Of a stretch of DNA of 64,000 nucleotides, positions 8,549-16,249 are shown in pieces. The notes below the pieces were generated by a model that was not told the DNA's origin, made no database searches, and worked only from the letters and a program-made list of their open reading frames with translations. Numbering within the stretch: the first letter of the stretch is position 1; each line of letters begins with the position of its first letter. The position numbers and the translations under genes are program-made. Source of the DNA: Roseiarcus sp963822215 (lineage in GTDB: Bacteria; Pseudomonadota; Alphaproteobacteria; Rhizobiales; Beijerinckiaceae); the NCBI GenBank assembly GCA_963822215.1, contig CAWGGX010000010.1:248001-312000 (forward strand), given 5' to 3'.

Positions 8549-8649
8549 TCTGTCAGTCTGGAACGATTGTTTTAAGAATTGCTGAAGGATAAGGGCGTAT
8601 CGCCGCCCGCCATCGGGTCGCCGCACTTTGCCCGCAAGAGGCGCCCGCG

Positions 8650-9339
8650 GTGGGTTTGTTGGGCTGTGGAGCACTGGATTCGTTGATCGGTTTGAGAGGC
8701 AAGGGAGGGACGGCGGCGCTCGGGCTCATACTCGCGCTCGCGTCGGTCGCTCCGGCGGCGGCTCATCCGCACGTTTGGGTGACGGTGAGGAGCAAGCTCG
8801 ACTTCACCCCCGACGGCAAGATCGCGGCGGTAGTGCACGACTGGGTGTTCGACGAGATGTATTCGTCTTTTGCGACGCAGGGCCTCGCCAAGCCGGGCGA
8901 ACTCGTCAAGCGCGAGCAGTTCGCGCCGCTCGCCAGGGAGAACGCCGGCGGCCTCGCCGAGATCGGCTATTTCACCACGCTCAAAATCGGCGGCAAGGCC
9001 GTCGACTTCGGCTCGGTGACGGACTACTGGATGGAGGAACGGCAGGACCACCTCGTGCAATTTCACGTCACCGTGCCGCTCAAAGAGCCGACGCCGCCGT
9101 CCAAGTTTCTGACGCTGCGCGTCGCCGATCCCGAATATTTCATCGACTTCGAGTTCGACGACAAATCGCCGATCACGCTCGTCTCGGCCCCGTCCGGGTG
9201 CTCCGCCTCGGTCGCGCGGCCCAAGCCCCTCGACCAGAGCGACAAGTCCAAGCTTTCCGAGTTCTTTTTCACCAATCTCGCGCCGGGGGTCAATTTCGGC
9301 TTCAAGATGGCGAGTACCGCGATCATCGCCTGCCCATGA
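8650..9339 (+). CDS. DUF1007 periplasmic protein partnered with NicO transporter
   Basis: A 229-residue exported protein. Residues about 20-38 form a hydrophobic signal ending APAAAHPHVWV. The HPHVW motif at the mature N terminus is characteristic of DUF1007 and is a likely metal-binding site once exposed. Later blocks are HDWVFDEMYSSFATQG and PEYFIDFEFDD. The stop codon overlaps the start of the NicO-type transporter (ATGA), so the two are translationally coupled. DUF1007 and NicO often co-occur, which suggests delivery or capture of Ni/Co (or a related metal) at the membrane. The start is GTG at 8650; a slightly later start is possible. Confidence 0.8.
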   Translation: MGLLGCGALDSLIGLRGKGGTAALGLILALASVAPAAAHPHVWVTVRSKLDFTPDGKIAAVVHDWVFDEMYSSFATQGLAKPGELVKREQFAPLARENAGGLAEIGYFTTLKIGGKAVDFGSVTDYWMEERQDHLVQFHVTVPLKEPTPPSKFLTLRVADPEYFIDFEFDDKSPITLVSAPSGCSASVARPKPLDQSDKSKLSEFFFTNLAPGVNFGFKMASTAIIACP

Positions 9340-10376
9340 CGCGCCCCCTTCGAACCATCGCCCGCGCGCTCGCGGCCTTTCTCCTGCAAGTCGTCGCCGC
9401 TTCGGCGCAACTCGCCCATCGGCCGTTCTCCGTCGGCGGGGGCGAGGGCGGCGGCGGGGCGGAAGGCGGGATCACCGGCTATTTCATCGCCGAGCAGTCG
9501 CGCCTGACCCATCTGATGGCCGAGCAAGTGCATGCGCTGCATGGGAACCCGCTGGCGCTCTGGGGACTGGTCGCGCTGGGCCTCGGCTATGGCGTCTTTC
9601 ACGCCGCGGGGCCCGGCCACGGCAAGGCGCTGATCGCCTCCTACATGATGGCCAACGAGCGCTCGCTTCGCCGCGGCGCCGTCATGGCCTTGCTCGCCGC
9701 CCTCCTTCAGGCGACGGTCGCGGTCGTGCTGGTCGGCGCGGCGGCGCTGATCCTCCACGCGACCGCCTCGCAGATGAGCGCCGCGGCCGACTGGCTCACC
9801 GCAGCCAGCGCCGCAGGCGTCGCCGCCATCGGGCTGTGGCTCTCGTGGCGCAAGGGCCGGGCGCTCATTGCCGCGCTGCGCCTGCGCTTCGAACGCCGTC
9901 GGGCGCTGGCCTCCACGCCGGCCTTCGCCGGGGTCGCCTGGAGCGCGCCGGCGCGCACGCTGTCGGCCGCGGCCTACAGCGCCGCCGACCCGGACGCCGG
10001 GCCGGACCTTGAGCTCTGCTGCGCCCCAGACGCCGCGGCGATCTCCGGTCCGCTCTCTTTGCGAGACGCCGCCGGAACAGTGATCGCGGCCGGAGCGCGC
10101 CCGTGCTCGGGCGCCATCCTGATTCTGGTCTTCGCCCTTGCGCAGGGAGTTTTCGCGGCCGGGATCGCGGCGACGTTCGCAATGGCGCTCGGCGTCGCGG
10201 CGACAACCGGGGCGCTCGCCTGGATGGCGGTGTTCGCCAAGTCCGTCGCCATGCGCTTCGCCTCGAGCCAGGATACCCGCGCCGCGCTCGTCGCCCGAAC
10301 CTTCGAATTCGCCGCCTCGCTCGCGGTGCTCGCCTTCGGCCTTATGCTGCTGGTCGGCGCGCGCGGCGGGGTGTGA
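9336..10376 (+). CDS. NicO family nickel/cobalt (RcnA-like) transporter
   Basis: A 346-residue polytopic inner-membrane protein. An N-terminal signal-like helix and a Gly-rich segment precede a first block with HAAGPGHGKALIASY (about 90-104), the NicO signature. A second half has PCSGAILILVFALAQG. About six transmembrane helices are apparent. The central cytosolic loop lacks the usual His-rich stretch and instead carries DLELCCAPDAAA, a vicinal Cys pair. The start is ATG at 9336, overlapping the DUF1007 stop by 4 bases. Metal specificity and direction (uptake or efflux) cannot be read from sequence. Confidence 0.85.
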   Translation: MTRPLRTIARALAAFLLQVVAASAQLAHRPFSVGGGEGGGGAEGGITGYFIAEQSRLTHLMAEQVHALHGNPLALWGLVALGLGYGVFHAAGPGHGKALIASYMMANERSLRRGAVMALLAALLQATVAVVLVGAAALILHATASQMSAAADWLTAASAAGVAAIGLWLSWRKGRALIAALRLRFERRRALASTPAFAGVAWSAPARTLSAAAYSAADPDAGPDLELCCAPDAAAISGPLSLRDAAGTVIAAGARPCSGAILILVFALAQGVFAAGIAATFAMALGVAATTGALAWMAVFAKSVAMRFASSQDTRAALVARTFEFAASLAVLAFGLMLLVGARGGV

Positions 10377-10448
10377 GCGCCGCGCTCGTCGCCGGAACGG
10401 TCCACTAGAACCTCTCAAGCTGCCGCCGGGCGAGGGGATCCCACCGTT

Positions 10449-10994
10449 TCACCACGCGAAAACCCCCACCAGCGCTGCTTTCGCCAGCGCATGGGCGCGG
10501 ACCGCCGCGTCGAAGTCGGCGGTCGATTTGCTGGCTTCCGGACCGAGCCGCTCGATGTCGAGCGCGTAGACGGTGATCACGTAATGGTGCGGCTTGCCCT
10601 TGGGCGGACAGGGACCGCCGTAACCGAGCGGACCGAAGTCGTTACGCCCCTGCGACGCTCCGACAGGCAGGGCCACCCCGCTTCCGGCGCCTTTGGCGAG
10701 GCCGGTCGAGCCGGCGGGTAGGTCGAACGCCCACCAGTGCCAGAAGCCGCCGGCCGCCGGGGCGTCCGGATCGATCATGCTGACGGCGAAGCTTTTCGTC
10801 CCTTCGGGCGGATCGGTCCAGGCGAGCCCCGGAGACACGTTGCGTCCCGGGCACTCGCCGCCGTCGAATGCCTGCTCGAGCGCTATCGCGCCGCCCGGGG
10901 GGATGTCGGGACTCGTCAGCGTCATCGCGCGCGCGGTTGGCGCGGTGAGGAGTGCGGCCAGGACGAAAACGGCCGTGAGCGCGAAAAGTCGCAT
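10449..10994 (-). CDS. YbhB/YbcL-type phosphatidylethanolamine-binding (PEBP) protein
   Basis: A 181-residue exported protein. The start at 10994 has GGAG about 5-8 bases upstream and yields MRLFALTAVFVLAALLTAPTA, a clear signal peptide cleaved after ARA. PEBP signatures follow: FDGGECPGRNVSPGLAWTDPP, SFAVSMIDPDAPAAGGFWHWW (ligand-pocket DPDxP and HW), and GPCPPKGKPHHYVITVYALD. The family binds phospholipid-like ligands; its bacterial role is unclear. It is a stand-alone gene, convergent with the transporter upstream. Confidence 0.85.
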   Translation of the reverse strand: MRLFALTAVFVLAALLTAPTARAMTLTSPDIPPGGAIALEQAFDGGECPGRNVSPGLAWTDPPEGTKSFAVSMIDPDAPAAGGFWHWWAFDLPAGSTGLAKGAGSGVALPVGASQGRNDFGPLGYGGPCPPKGKPHHYVITVYALDIERLGPEASKSTADFDAAVRAHALAKAALVGVFAW

Positions 10995-11288
10995 GAGCTC
11001 CGGTCCATCAGGTTTCGGCCTTGCCCGAGGCATCATGGTTCCGGGACGGCGGGGGCGCAAGCGGCGCGGCGGAATAGGGAAGAGGGGGATATGCTGGCGA
11101 TCGCGAGCCGGTCGATGCGGCTCACTCACGGCGCCGAATCGGTCCTGCTCAATATGACGCCCCACGCGCGCCGAAGGCGAAAACCCGCTATGAGCGGAAG
11201 GGGCGATTTGACTTCAGCCTTCGTCGCCCTCCAAGCAGAGGCGCGCCTGCTCGATCGCCCGGGGTCGCCACACGAGAGCGGAGGAAGG

Positions 11289-11723
11289 GTGCTCGACAGG
11301 ATCTCCGACATCGATCAGCTCAGTCAGGTGATCGCCCACGCGACGGCCCCGGCTTTCCTGCTCGGCGCTGTCGCGGGATATCTGTCAATCCTGACCGCGC
11401 GCCTGCAGAGAGTCGCGGACCGGGCGCGCGCCATGGGGGCGACCTCTCGGGCCCGTCCGGCGTCGGCTGCCGAATGGCCCGAAGGGACGGCGGCGCTCGC
11501 CGAGCGGGCGCGCCTTTTGCACCGCGCCATCTATTTCTCGGTGCTCAGCGCTCTCAGCACTGCTGCGCTGCTCATCCTGGCCTTCTCCCTCGCCGCGTCC
11601 GGACTCGAGCATCGCTGGGGCGTCGCGTTCATGTTCATCGTCGCCCTCGTCCTCCTGATGGCGTCGCTCGTCATGCTGACCTTGGAGGTGCGCCTGGCGA
11701 TGAGGTCCATGCATCTCGACTGA
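11289..11723 (+). CDS. DUF2721 membrane protein
   Basis: A 144-residue membrane protein if started at GTG 11289, which has GGAGG 4 bases upstream. It opens VLDRISDIDQLSQVIAHATAPAFLLGAVAG, the typical DUF2721 N terminus, and has three predicted transmembrane helices (about 15-35, 80-100, 108-130) with a basic cytosolic loop between the first two. Upstream in-frame starts (11090, 11190) would add unrelated Arg-rich residues and are less likely. Function of the family is unknown. Confidence 0.7.
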   Translation: MLDRISDIDQLSQVIAHATAPAFLLGAVAGYLSILTARLQRVADRARAMGATSRARPASAAEWPEGTAALAERARLLHRAIYFSVLSALSTAALLILAFSLAASGLEHRWGVAFMFIVALVLLMASLVMLTLEVRLAMRSMHLD

Positions 11724-11806
11724 GGGCGGCGAAATCCGCACAGCGACCGCGTGTCCGCGAAATGGGTCGCCGTTCGTGCCCGCGAAAATAGTTGAGCGCA
11801 GCGTGC

Positions 11807-12646
11807 TCAGCGCGGCCGATCGCCGAGAATCGCCGCGCGCGCCATGGTGCGGCTCTGCGGCAGGTAGTCGAGCGTCGCATAATGCGTGCTCAAGCGGTTG
11901 TCCCAGAAGGCGACGTCGCCAAGCTTCCAGCGCCAACGCACCGTGAACTCCGGTTTGGCGATGTGGGTGAACAGGAAGGCGAGCAGCGCGTCGCTTTCCT
12001 TTTGCGTCAGCTCGACGATCCGCGAGGTGAAGCCCTCGTTGACAAACAGGCCCCGGCGGCCGTCGTCGAGCGTGCGCACGACCGGGTGGACGACGGGCGG
12101 ATTGGCTGCAACCGCGCGCTCCCAGGCCGCGCGCCGGTCGCCAACGCCCCAGAGGTGACGTCTGAAGCCATGTTGGAAGTCGTGTTCCGCGGTCAGCCCG
12201 TCAACGAGGACGCGAATCGGCTCAGACAACGCGTTGTATGCTGCAACGGTTGACGACCAGAGCGTGTCGCCCCCGTTCGGCGGCAGGTGTTTCGGCGTCA
12301 GAACGGCCCCGAACGGCGGGGTCTCGATGAAGGTGACGTCGGTGTGCCAGTTGTCGTTGTCGGGCAGCGAATCCGCGCGCGTCTCGATCAGCGTGATCTC
12401 GGGGACGCCCTCGACGTGTCTGTAGACTGGGTGCACGTGGAGCCGGCCGAAGCGGCTGGCGAAATCCCGTTGCGCTGCGGAATCGAGCGACTGGTTCTCA
12501 AAGAAGAGCACGTGGCGCTCGGCGACCGCCGCCCGCAGGCTGTCGATCGTTCGGTCGGATATTGGGCGCAAGAGGTCGAGCCCGGACACGAGGCCGCCAA
12601 TGGCGGGTGTCAGCGGCGCGACGACGAAATCGGCGAAGCGGGTCAT
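11807..12646 (-). CDS. tauD: TauD/TfdA-type Fe(II)/2-oxoglutarate dioxygenase
   Basis: A 279-residue non-haem iron dioxygenase that would hydroxylate taurine or a related sulfonate so that sulfite is released. The 2-His-1-carboxylate triad is visible as NWHTDVTF (His and Asp, about 99-101) and the distal His in LSTHYATLDY. The downstream Arg in LPQSRTMARAAI would bind 2-oxoglutarate. The length matches TauD (about 280). It is divergent from the tauABC operon with 204 bp between starts, supporting sulfonate as substrate. Other members use alkyl sulfates or phenoxyacetates, so the exact substrate is inferred. Confidence 0.85.
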   Translation of the reverse strand: MTRFADFVVAPLTPAIGGLVSGLDLLRPISDRTIDSLRAAVAERHVLFFENQSLDSAAQRDFASRFGRLHVHPVYRHVEGVPEITLIETRADSLPDNDNWHTDVTFIETPPFGAVLTPKHLPPNGGDTLWSSTVAAYNALSEPIRVLVDGLTAEHDFQHGFRRHLWGVGDRRAAWERAVAANPPVVHPVVRTLDDGRRGLFVNEGFTSRIVELTQKESDALLAFLFTHIAKPEFTVRWRWKLGDVAFWDNRLSTHYATLDYLPQSRTMARAAILGDRPR

Positions 12647-12710
12647 ACCACGGCCTTCTCCAGGGTGCAGCTGAGGCCTCCATGGCCTGCGCCCGGTCGG
12701 TTTACACGAC

Positions 12711-12746
12711 TTTCTTGATAAAGTCTACTAACTTAGTTGACTAATA
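12711..12746. promoter_or_regulatory. Candidate operator/promoter between tauD and tauA
   Basis: An A/T-rich patch in a GC-rich intergenic region. It contains ACTAA-C-TTAGT (12727-12737) overlapping TTAGT-TG-ACTAA (12733-12744), so three alternating half-sites lie in 18 bases. A TTGATA hexamer sits just upstream at 12715-12720. The pattern suits a dimeric repressor or activator of the sulfonate genes. I cannot name the regulator, and none is encoded next to the operon. Confidence 0.5.
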
Positions 12747-12850
12747 GCTCTGGGCGTGCTCAGTTGAGCCTGTCGTCGCGGCGCGCCGCCTCTTGGCCAG
12801 AAGAGCGTACGCGTTGTTACTCAGCCCAACGGCCAACAAAGAGGACTTCC

Positions 12851-13873
12851 GTGGTCAGGATCTCGAAACTTCTCGCCGCAGCTGTCGGCGTGGTGGCTTT
12901 CATCGCCGCGTTTGGCGCACAGGCCGCAGACAAAGTGGTCGTCGGCTACCAGACCGACGCGCTTCCCTCCTCGGTTGCGATCGCCAACGGCGAGTTCGAC
13001 AAGGCGACTGGGGTCCAGATCGATTTCCGCCGGTTCAACTCGGGCGCCGAGATTTTCGCTGCGATCGCTTCGGGCGATGTGCAGATCGGCTACGTCGGAT
13101 CGAGCCCGTACGCCGCGGCGACCTCGCGCGGGCTCGACGTCAAGGCCTTCTACCTCGCCTCGATCTCGGGCGTGGACGAGGCGCTGGTCGTGCGCAATGG
13201 CTCGGGCATCAATTCGCTCGCCGATCTCAAGGGCAAGAAGCTTGCTGCAGCGCCCGTCTCGACCGACCATTATCAGTTGCTCGCGCTGATCAAGAGCATT
13301 GGCCTGACCGAGAAAGACGTACAGGTCTTCGCCATTCCGCATCCCGATATCGTCGCCGGATACAATCGCGGCGACATCGACGGCGGCTTTGTCTGGAATC
13401 CGGCGCTGGACGAACTGAAGAAGAACGGCAAGGTGCTTGTCACGTCCAAGGACGTCGCCGATAAGGGCGCGCCGACGTTCTCGGCCTGGGTCGCCACCAG
13501 CGCATTCGCCAAGGACCATCCCGATTTCCTGAAGGCCTTCGCTGGCGTGATCGCCAAATACCAGAACTCATTTGTCAACGATAAGGGCGCCTGGGGCCCC
13601 GACAGCGAGAACGCCAAGACCCTTGCGACTCTGCTCGGCGGAACGGCGGCCGATCAGGCGAACGCGCTCAAGAACCTCAACCTCCTGCCGCTCAAGGTGC
13701 AGGCGTCCGACGCCTGGCTCGGCGGCGGCGAGAAGTCGGGCCTCGCCAAGATCCTCAAGGAGACCGCGGTCTTCCTGAAGGACCAGAAGAAGATCTCCGA
13801 CGTTCTCCCATCCTACGCCTCCTTCGTCACGCCAGACGTCGTGATCGCGGTCGAGAAGGGCGCCGGCTCGTAA
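12851..13873 (+). CDS. tauA: Taurine/sulfonate ABC transporter substrate-binding protein
   Basis: A 340-residue periplasmic binding protein. GTG at 12851 is preceded by GAGG with 6-base spacing and gives a signal peptide (about 1-27, cleaved after AQA). The mature part starts ADKVVVGYQTDALPSS. The TauA/SsuA fold is shown by IASGDVQIGYVGSSPYAAA, GINSLADLKGKKLAAAPVSTDHY and GDIDGGFVWNPALDEL. An upstream ATG at 12737 would add 38 unlikely residues. It heads tauABC. Confidence 0.88.
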   Translation: MVRISKLLAAAVGVVAFIAAFGAQAADKVVVGYQTDALPSSVAIANGEFDKATGVQIDFRRFNSGAEIFAAIASGDVQIGYVGSSPYAAATSRGLDVKAFYLASISGVDEALVVRNGSGINSLADLKGKKLAAAPVSTDHYQLLALIKSIGLTEKDVQVFAIPHPDIVAGYNRGDIDGGFVWNPALDELKKNGKVLVTSKDVADKGAPTFSAWVATSAFAKDHPDFLKAFAGVIAKYQNSFVNDKGAWGPDSENAKTLATLLGGTAADQANALKNLNLLPLKVQASDAWLGGGEKSGLAKILKETAVFLKDQKKISDVLPSYASFVTPDVVIAVEKGAGS

Positions 13874-13906
13874 GCTTTTCCCTCCCATAGGGGGATGCGG
13901 GGGGAA

Positions 13907-13942
13907 GCGTCGCCGGGCGGGGGTCCGGCGACGCCTTTCTTT
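13907..13942 (+). terminator. Intrinsic terminator/attenuator between tauA and tauB
   Basis: GCGTCGCCGG (13907-13916) pairs perfectly with CCGGCGACGC (13925-13934) around an 8-base loop, and CTTTCTTT follows. It lies 12 bases before the ATG of tauB. It probably lets most transcripts stop after tauA, giving more binding protein than ATPase and permease. Confidence 0.6.
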
Positions 13943-13954
13943 GGAGGCCCCACG

Positions 13955-14746
13955 ATGCTTCGGGTCGACAAGGCTTCGGTCTATTTCGCCGCCCGCGGCG
14001 GCAAGCCTGTTCACGCGCTCGACCGGGTGTCCCTCGACATTCCGGACGGCGCCTTCGTCGTCGCGCTCGGAACCTCTGGCTGCGGCAAGTCCACACTGCT
14101 CAATGCGATGGCAGGCTTCCTGCCGCTGTCGTCCGGCTCGATCACGCTGAACGGCCACGCGGTCGAGGGGCCCGGCGCCGAGCGCGGCGTCGTGTTCCAG
14201 AAGGATGCGCTCCTGCCCTGGAAGACGGTGGCGGAGAATGTCGCGCTCGGGCTAAAATTCGCAGGCGTCGGCCGGAGAGAGCGGCGCGAGCGCGCGCTCG
14301 AACTCCTGCGTCTCGTCGGTCTGCAGGAGTTCGCCAATTCCGCGCCTTACGAGCTGTCCGGAGGCATGCGCCAGCAAGTCGGCATCGCCCGCGCACTCGC
14401 CCCCGACCCAGCCATTCTTCTGATGGACGAGCCGTTCGGGGCGCTCGACAGCAAGACGCGCGAGGCGATGCAGGAGCTGCTGGTCGATGTCTGGTCTCGC
14501 ACCGGCAAGCAGATCTTCTTCATCACCCATTCGATCGAGGAGGCGCTGTTTCTCGGCACCCACCTCATCGTCATGTCGCCGCGGCCGGGGCGCATCGTCG
14601 CGCGGTTCGACCTGAATTTCGTGCGCACATTCGCGCGCGACCGAGACGCCCGTGCGGTCAAGACTTCGCTGGAGTTCACGGAGCTCAGCGAGCGGGTCCG
14701 CGCCATTGTTCATCAGGACGAAGTTTATCGGAGCGCTGCTGAATGA
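13955..14746 (+). CDS. tauB: Taurine/sulfonate ABC transporter ATP-binding protein
   Basis: A 263-residue cytosolic ATPase subunit. Walker A is GTSGCGKST (about 39-47), the Q-loop is in VVFQKDALLPW, the signature is LSGGMRQQVGIARAL and Walker B is ILLMDEPFGALD, with the switch His in FFITHSIEEALFL. The LLPWKTVAENVALGL segment is typical of the TauB/SsuB/NrtD group. TTGGAGG precedes the ATG. Its stop overlaps the tauC start (ATGA), so the pair is translationally coupled. Confidence 0.92.
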   Translation: MLRVDKASVYFAARGGKPVHALDRVSLDIPDGAFVVALGTSGCGKSTLLNAMAGFLPLSSGSITLNGHAVEGPGAERGVVFQKDALLPWKTVAENVALGLKFAGVGRRERRERALELLRLVGLQEFANSAPYELSGGMRQQVGIARALAPDPAILLMDEPFGALDSKTREAMQELLVDVWSRTGKQIFFITHSIEEALFLGTHLIVMSPRPGRIVARFDLNFVRTFARDRDARAVKTSLEFTELSERVRAIVHQDEVYRSAAE

Positions 14747-15591
14747 CCGATCTCGCCACAAACGCCGAGCTCGAAATCCCGGCCAGCGCCGTTCGCGTCG
14801 TGAAGATGCGCGGCTTCGGCATCGGCGAGCGATCGACCGTGCCGATCAGCATCGGTACGGGGATCGTGATCCTCGTCGCCTGGTGGGCGGCCTCGGAGGC
14901 GCGGATCGTTCCGCATCTCTTCCTGCCGACCCCTGAAGAGGTGGTCAACGCCGCGATATCCTTCTATCAGGACGGCTACGCCACCGCCTCAATGTGGGAA
15001 CACGTCAGCGCGAGCCTCATCCGCATCCTGTCCGCCGCAGCCATCGCGTTTGCGCTCGGCGTGCCGGTCGGCCTGTTCATGGGGCTCAGCCGCTGGGCCA
15101 AGGGCGTGTTCGATACGCCGATCGAATTCTACTGGCCGCTGCCGCCGCTCGCCTACCTGCCGCTGATGATCATCTGGCTCGGCATCGGCGAGGCCTCGAA
15201 GATCACCCTGCTGACTATGGCGATGTTCGCCCCGATCGCAATCGCGGCGCAAGCGGGCGTGCGCTCGGTATCGCTCGAGCGCGTCAATGCCGCGCTCTCG
15301 CTAGGGGCGAACCGCTTCCAGCTCATGCGCGACGTCGTGCTTCCCTCGGCGCTGCCGGAAATCCTGACCGGAACCCGAATCGCGTTCGGCGTCGGCTGGA
15401 GCACGTTGGTCGCCGCCGAGCTCATCGCCGCCACGCAGGGCATCGGCCATTTCGTCATGTCGGCCTCACAGTTCCTCGCGACCGACTTTGTGTTCGTCGG
15501 CATCGGCGTCATCGCCATCTGCGCCTTCGCCTTCTCGTTCGCGATGCGAGCCCTCGAACGATGGCTCGTGCCGTGGACAGGGCAGAGCTGA
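14743..15591 (+). CDS. tauC: Taurine/sulfonate ABC transporter permease
   Basis: A 282-residue inner-membrane permease with about six helices. The coupling (EAA) loop reads ALSLGANRFQLMRDVVLPSALPEILTG (about 183-209), the canonical BPD_transp_1 motif that contacts TauB. The N-terminal 35 residues are cytosolic and variable. Its end is 8 bp from the convergent L,D-transpeptidase stop. Together with tauA and tauB it makes a complete importer; taurine over another sulfonate is inferred from the tauD neighbour. Confidence 0.9.
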   Translation: MTDLATNAELEIPASAVRVVKMRGFGIGERSTVPISIGTGIVILVAWWAASEARIVPHLFLPTPEEVVNAAISFYQDGYATASMWEHVSASLIRILSAAAIAFALGVPVGLFMGLSRWAKGVFDTPIEFYWPLPPLAYLPLMIIWLGIGEASKITLLTMAMFAPIAIAAQAGVRSVSLERVNAALSLGANRFQLMRDVVLPSALPEILTGTRIAFGVGWSTLVAAELIAATQGIGHFVMSASQFLATDFVFVGIGVIAICAFAFSFAMRALERWLVPWTGQS

Positions 15592-15599
15592 AGCGGCAC

Positions 15600-16130
15600 T
15601 CACGGCGTCATCACCACCGGCGCGCCGACCTGGACGCGGTTGTAGAGATCGATGACGTCCTCGTTCCGCATCCGGATGCAGCCGTAAGAGGCGGCCGTGC
15701 CGATCGAGGCGCGCATCGCCGGCGTCGTGCCGTGGATGGCGATCTCGTCGCGGTCGAGCGCGATCGCTCGCGCGCCCATGGGATTGTTGGGGGCGCCGCC
15801 TGGAACGACGTCCGGCAGACCGGGATGGTCGCGTCGGACCAATTCGGGAGGCGACCAGTCGGGCTCGACATATTTGGCCGACACACGCGCCGACCCGGTC
15901 CATTCCATGCCGCGTTTGGCCACGGCGACCGGATAGACGATCGCCGTCCCGCCATCGAGGATGAGGTAGAGCCTGCGCGCCGACTGGCTGATCAGGATCG
16001 AACCCGGCGGGTAGTCAGCGGCGAACCCCACCAGCCGTCCGGCCTGCACCGGTCCCGGCGCGACAGCGAAAAACGCGCCGACAATCCATGCGCCAAGATT
16101 CCATGCGCCAAGATTCCGTGCGCTTGGCAT
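15600..16130 (-). CDS. L,D-transpeptidase (YkuD domain), exported
   Basis: A 176-residue envelope enzyme that would make 3-3 peptidoglycan cross-links or attach proteins to peptidoglycan. A signal segment at about 8-30 is followed by the YkuD domain. The catalytic motif is IAIHGTTP followed by SYGCIRMRNEDVIDLY, with the nucleophilic Cys near 155. GGAPNNPMGARAIAL is the usual substrate-loop region. The N terminus is built from 15-bp tandem repeats, giving NLGAWNLGAW. A second enzyme of this type lies at 19632-20186. Confidence 0.88.
   Translation of the reverse strand: MPSARNLGAWNLGAWIVGAFFAVAPGPVQAGRLVGFAADYPPGSILISQSARRLYLILDGGTAIVYPVAVAKRGMEWTGSARVSAKYVEPDWSPPELVRRDHPGLPDVVPGGAPNNPMGARAIALDRDEIAIHGTTPAMRASIGTAASYGCIRMRNEDVIDLYNRVQVGAPVVMTP
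16086..16130 (-). repeat. Three 15-bp tandem repeats in the L,D-transpeptidase signal region
   Basis: CCATGCGCCAAGATT occurs at 16086-16100 and 16101-16115 exactly, and in diverged form at 16116-16130. The unit is in frame (5 codons) and lengthens the exported protein's N terminus. Such repeats can expand or contract by slippage and so change signal-peptide length. Confidence 0.7.
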
Positions 16131-16249
16131 GCCGCCGCTCTCCGTTTCGCCCGACGGAGCTTACCATCGGGCGCCTCGGAGGCGCGAACGACCTCGGATC
16201 ACAGTAAACCGAACCAACGTCGGCCCCATCCGAGGCCGCGCGCAGAACG

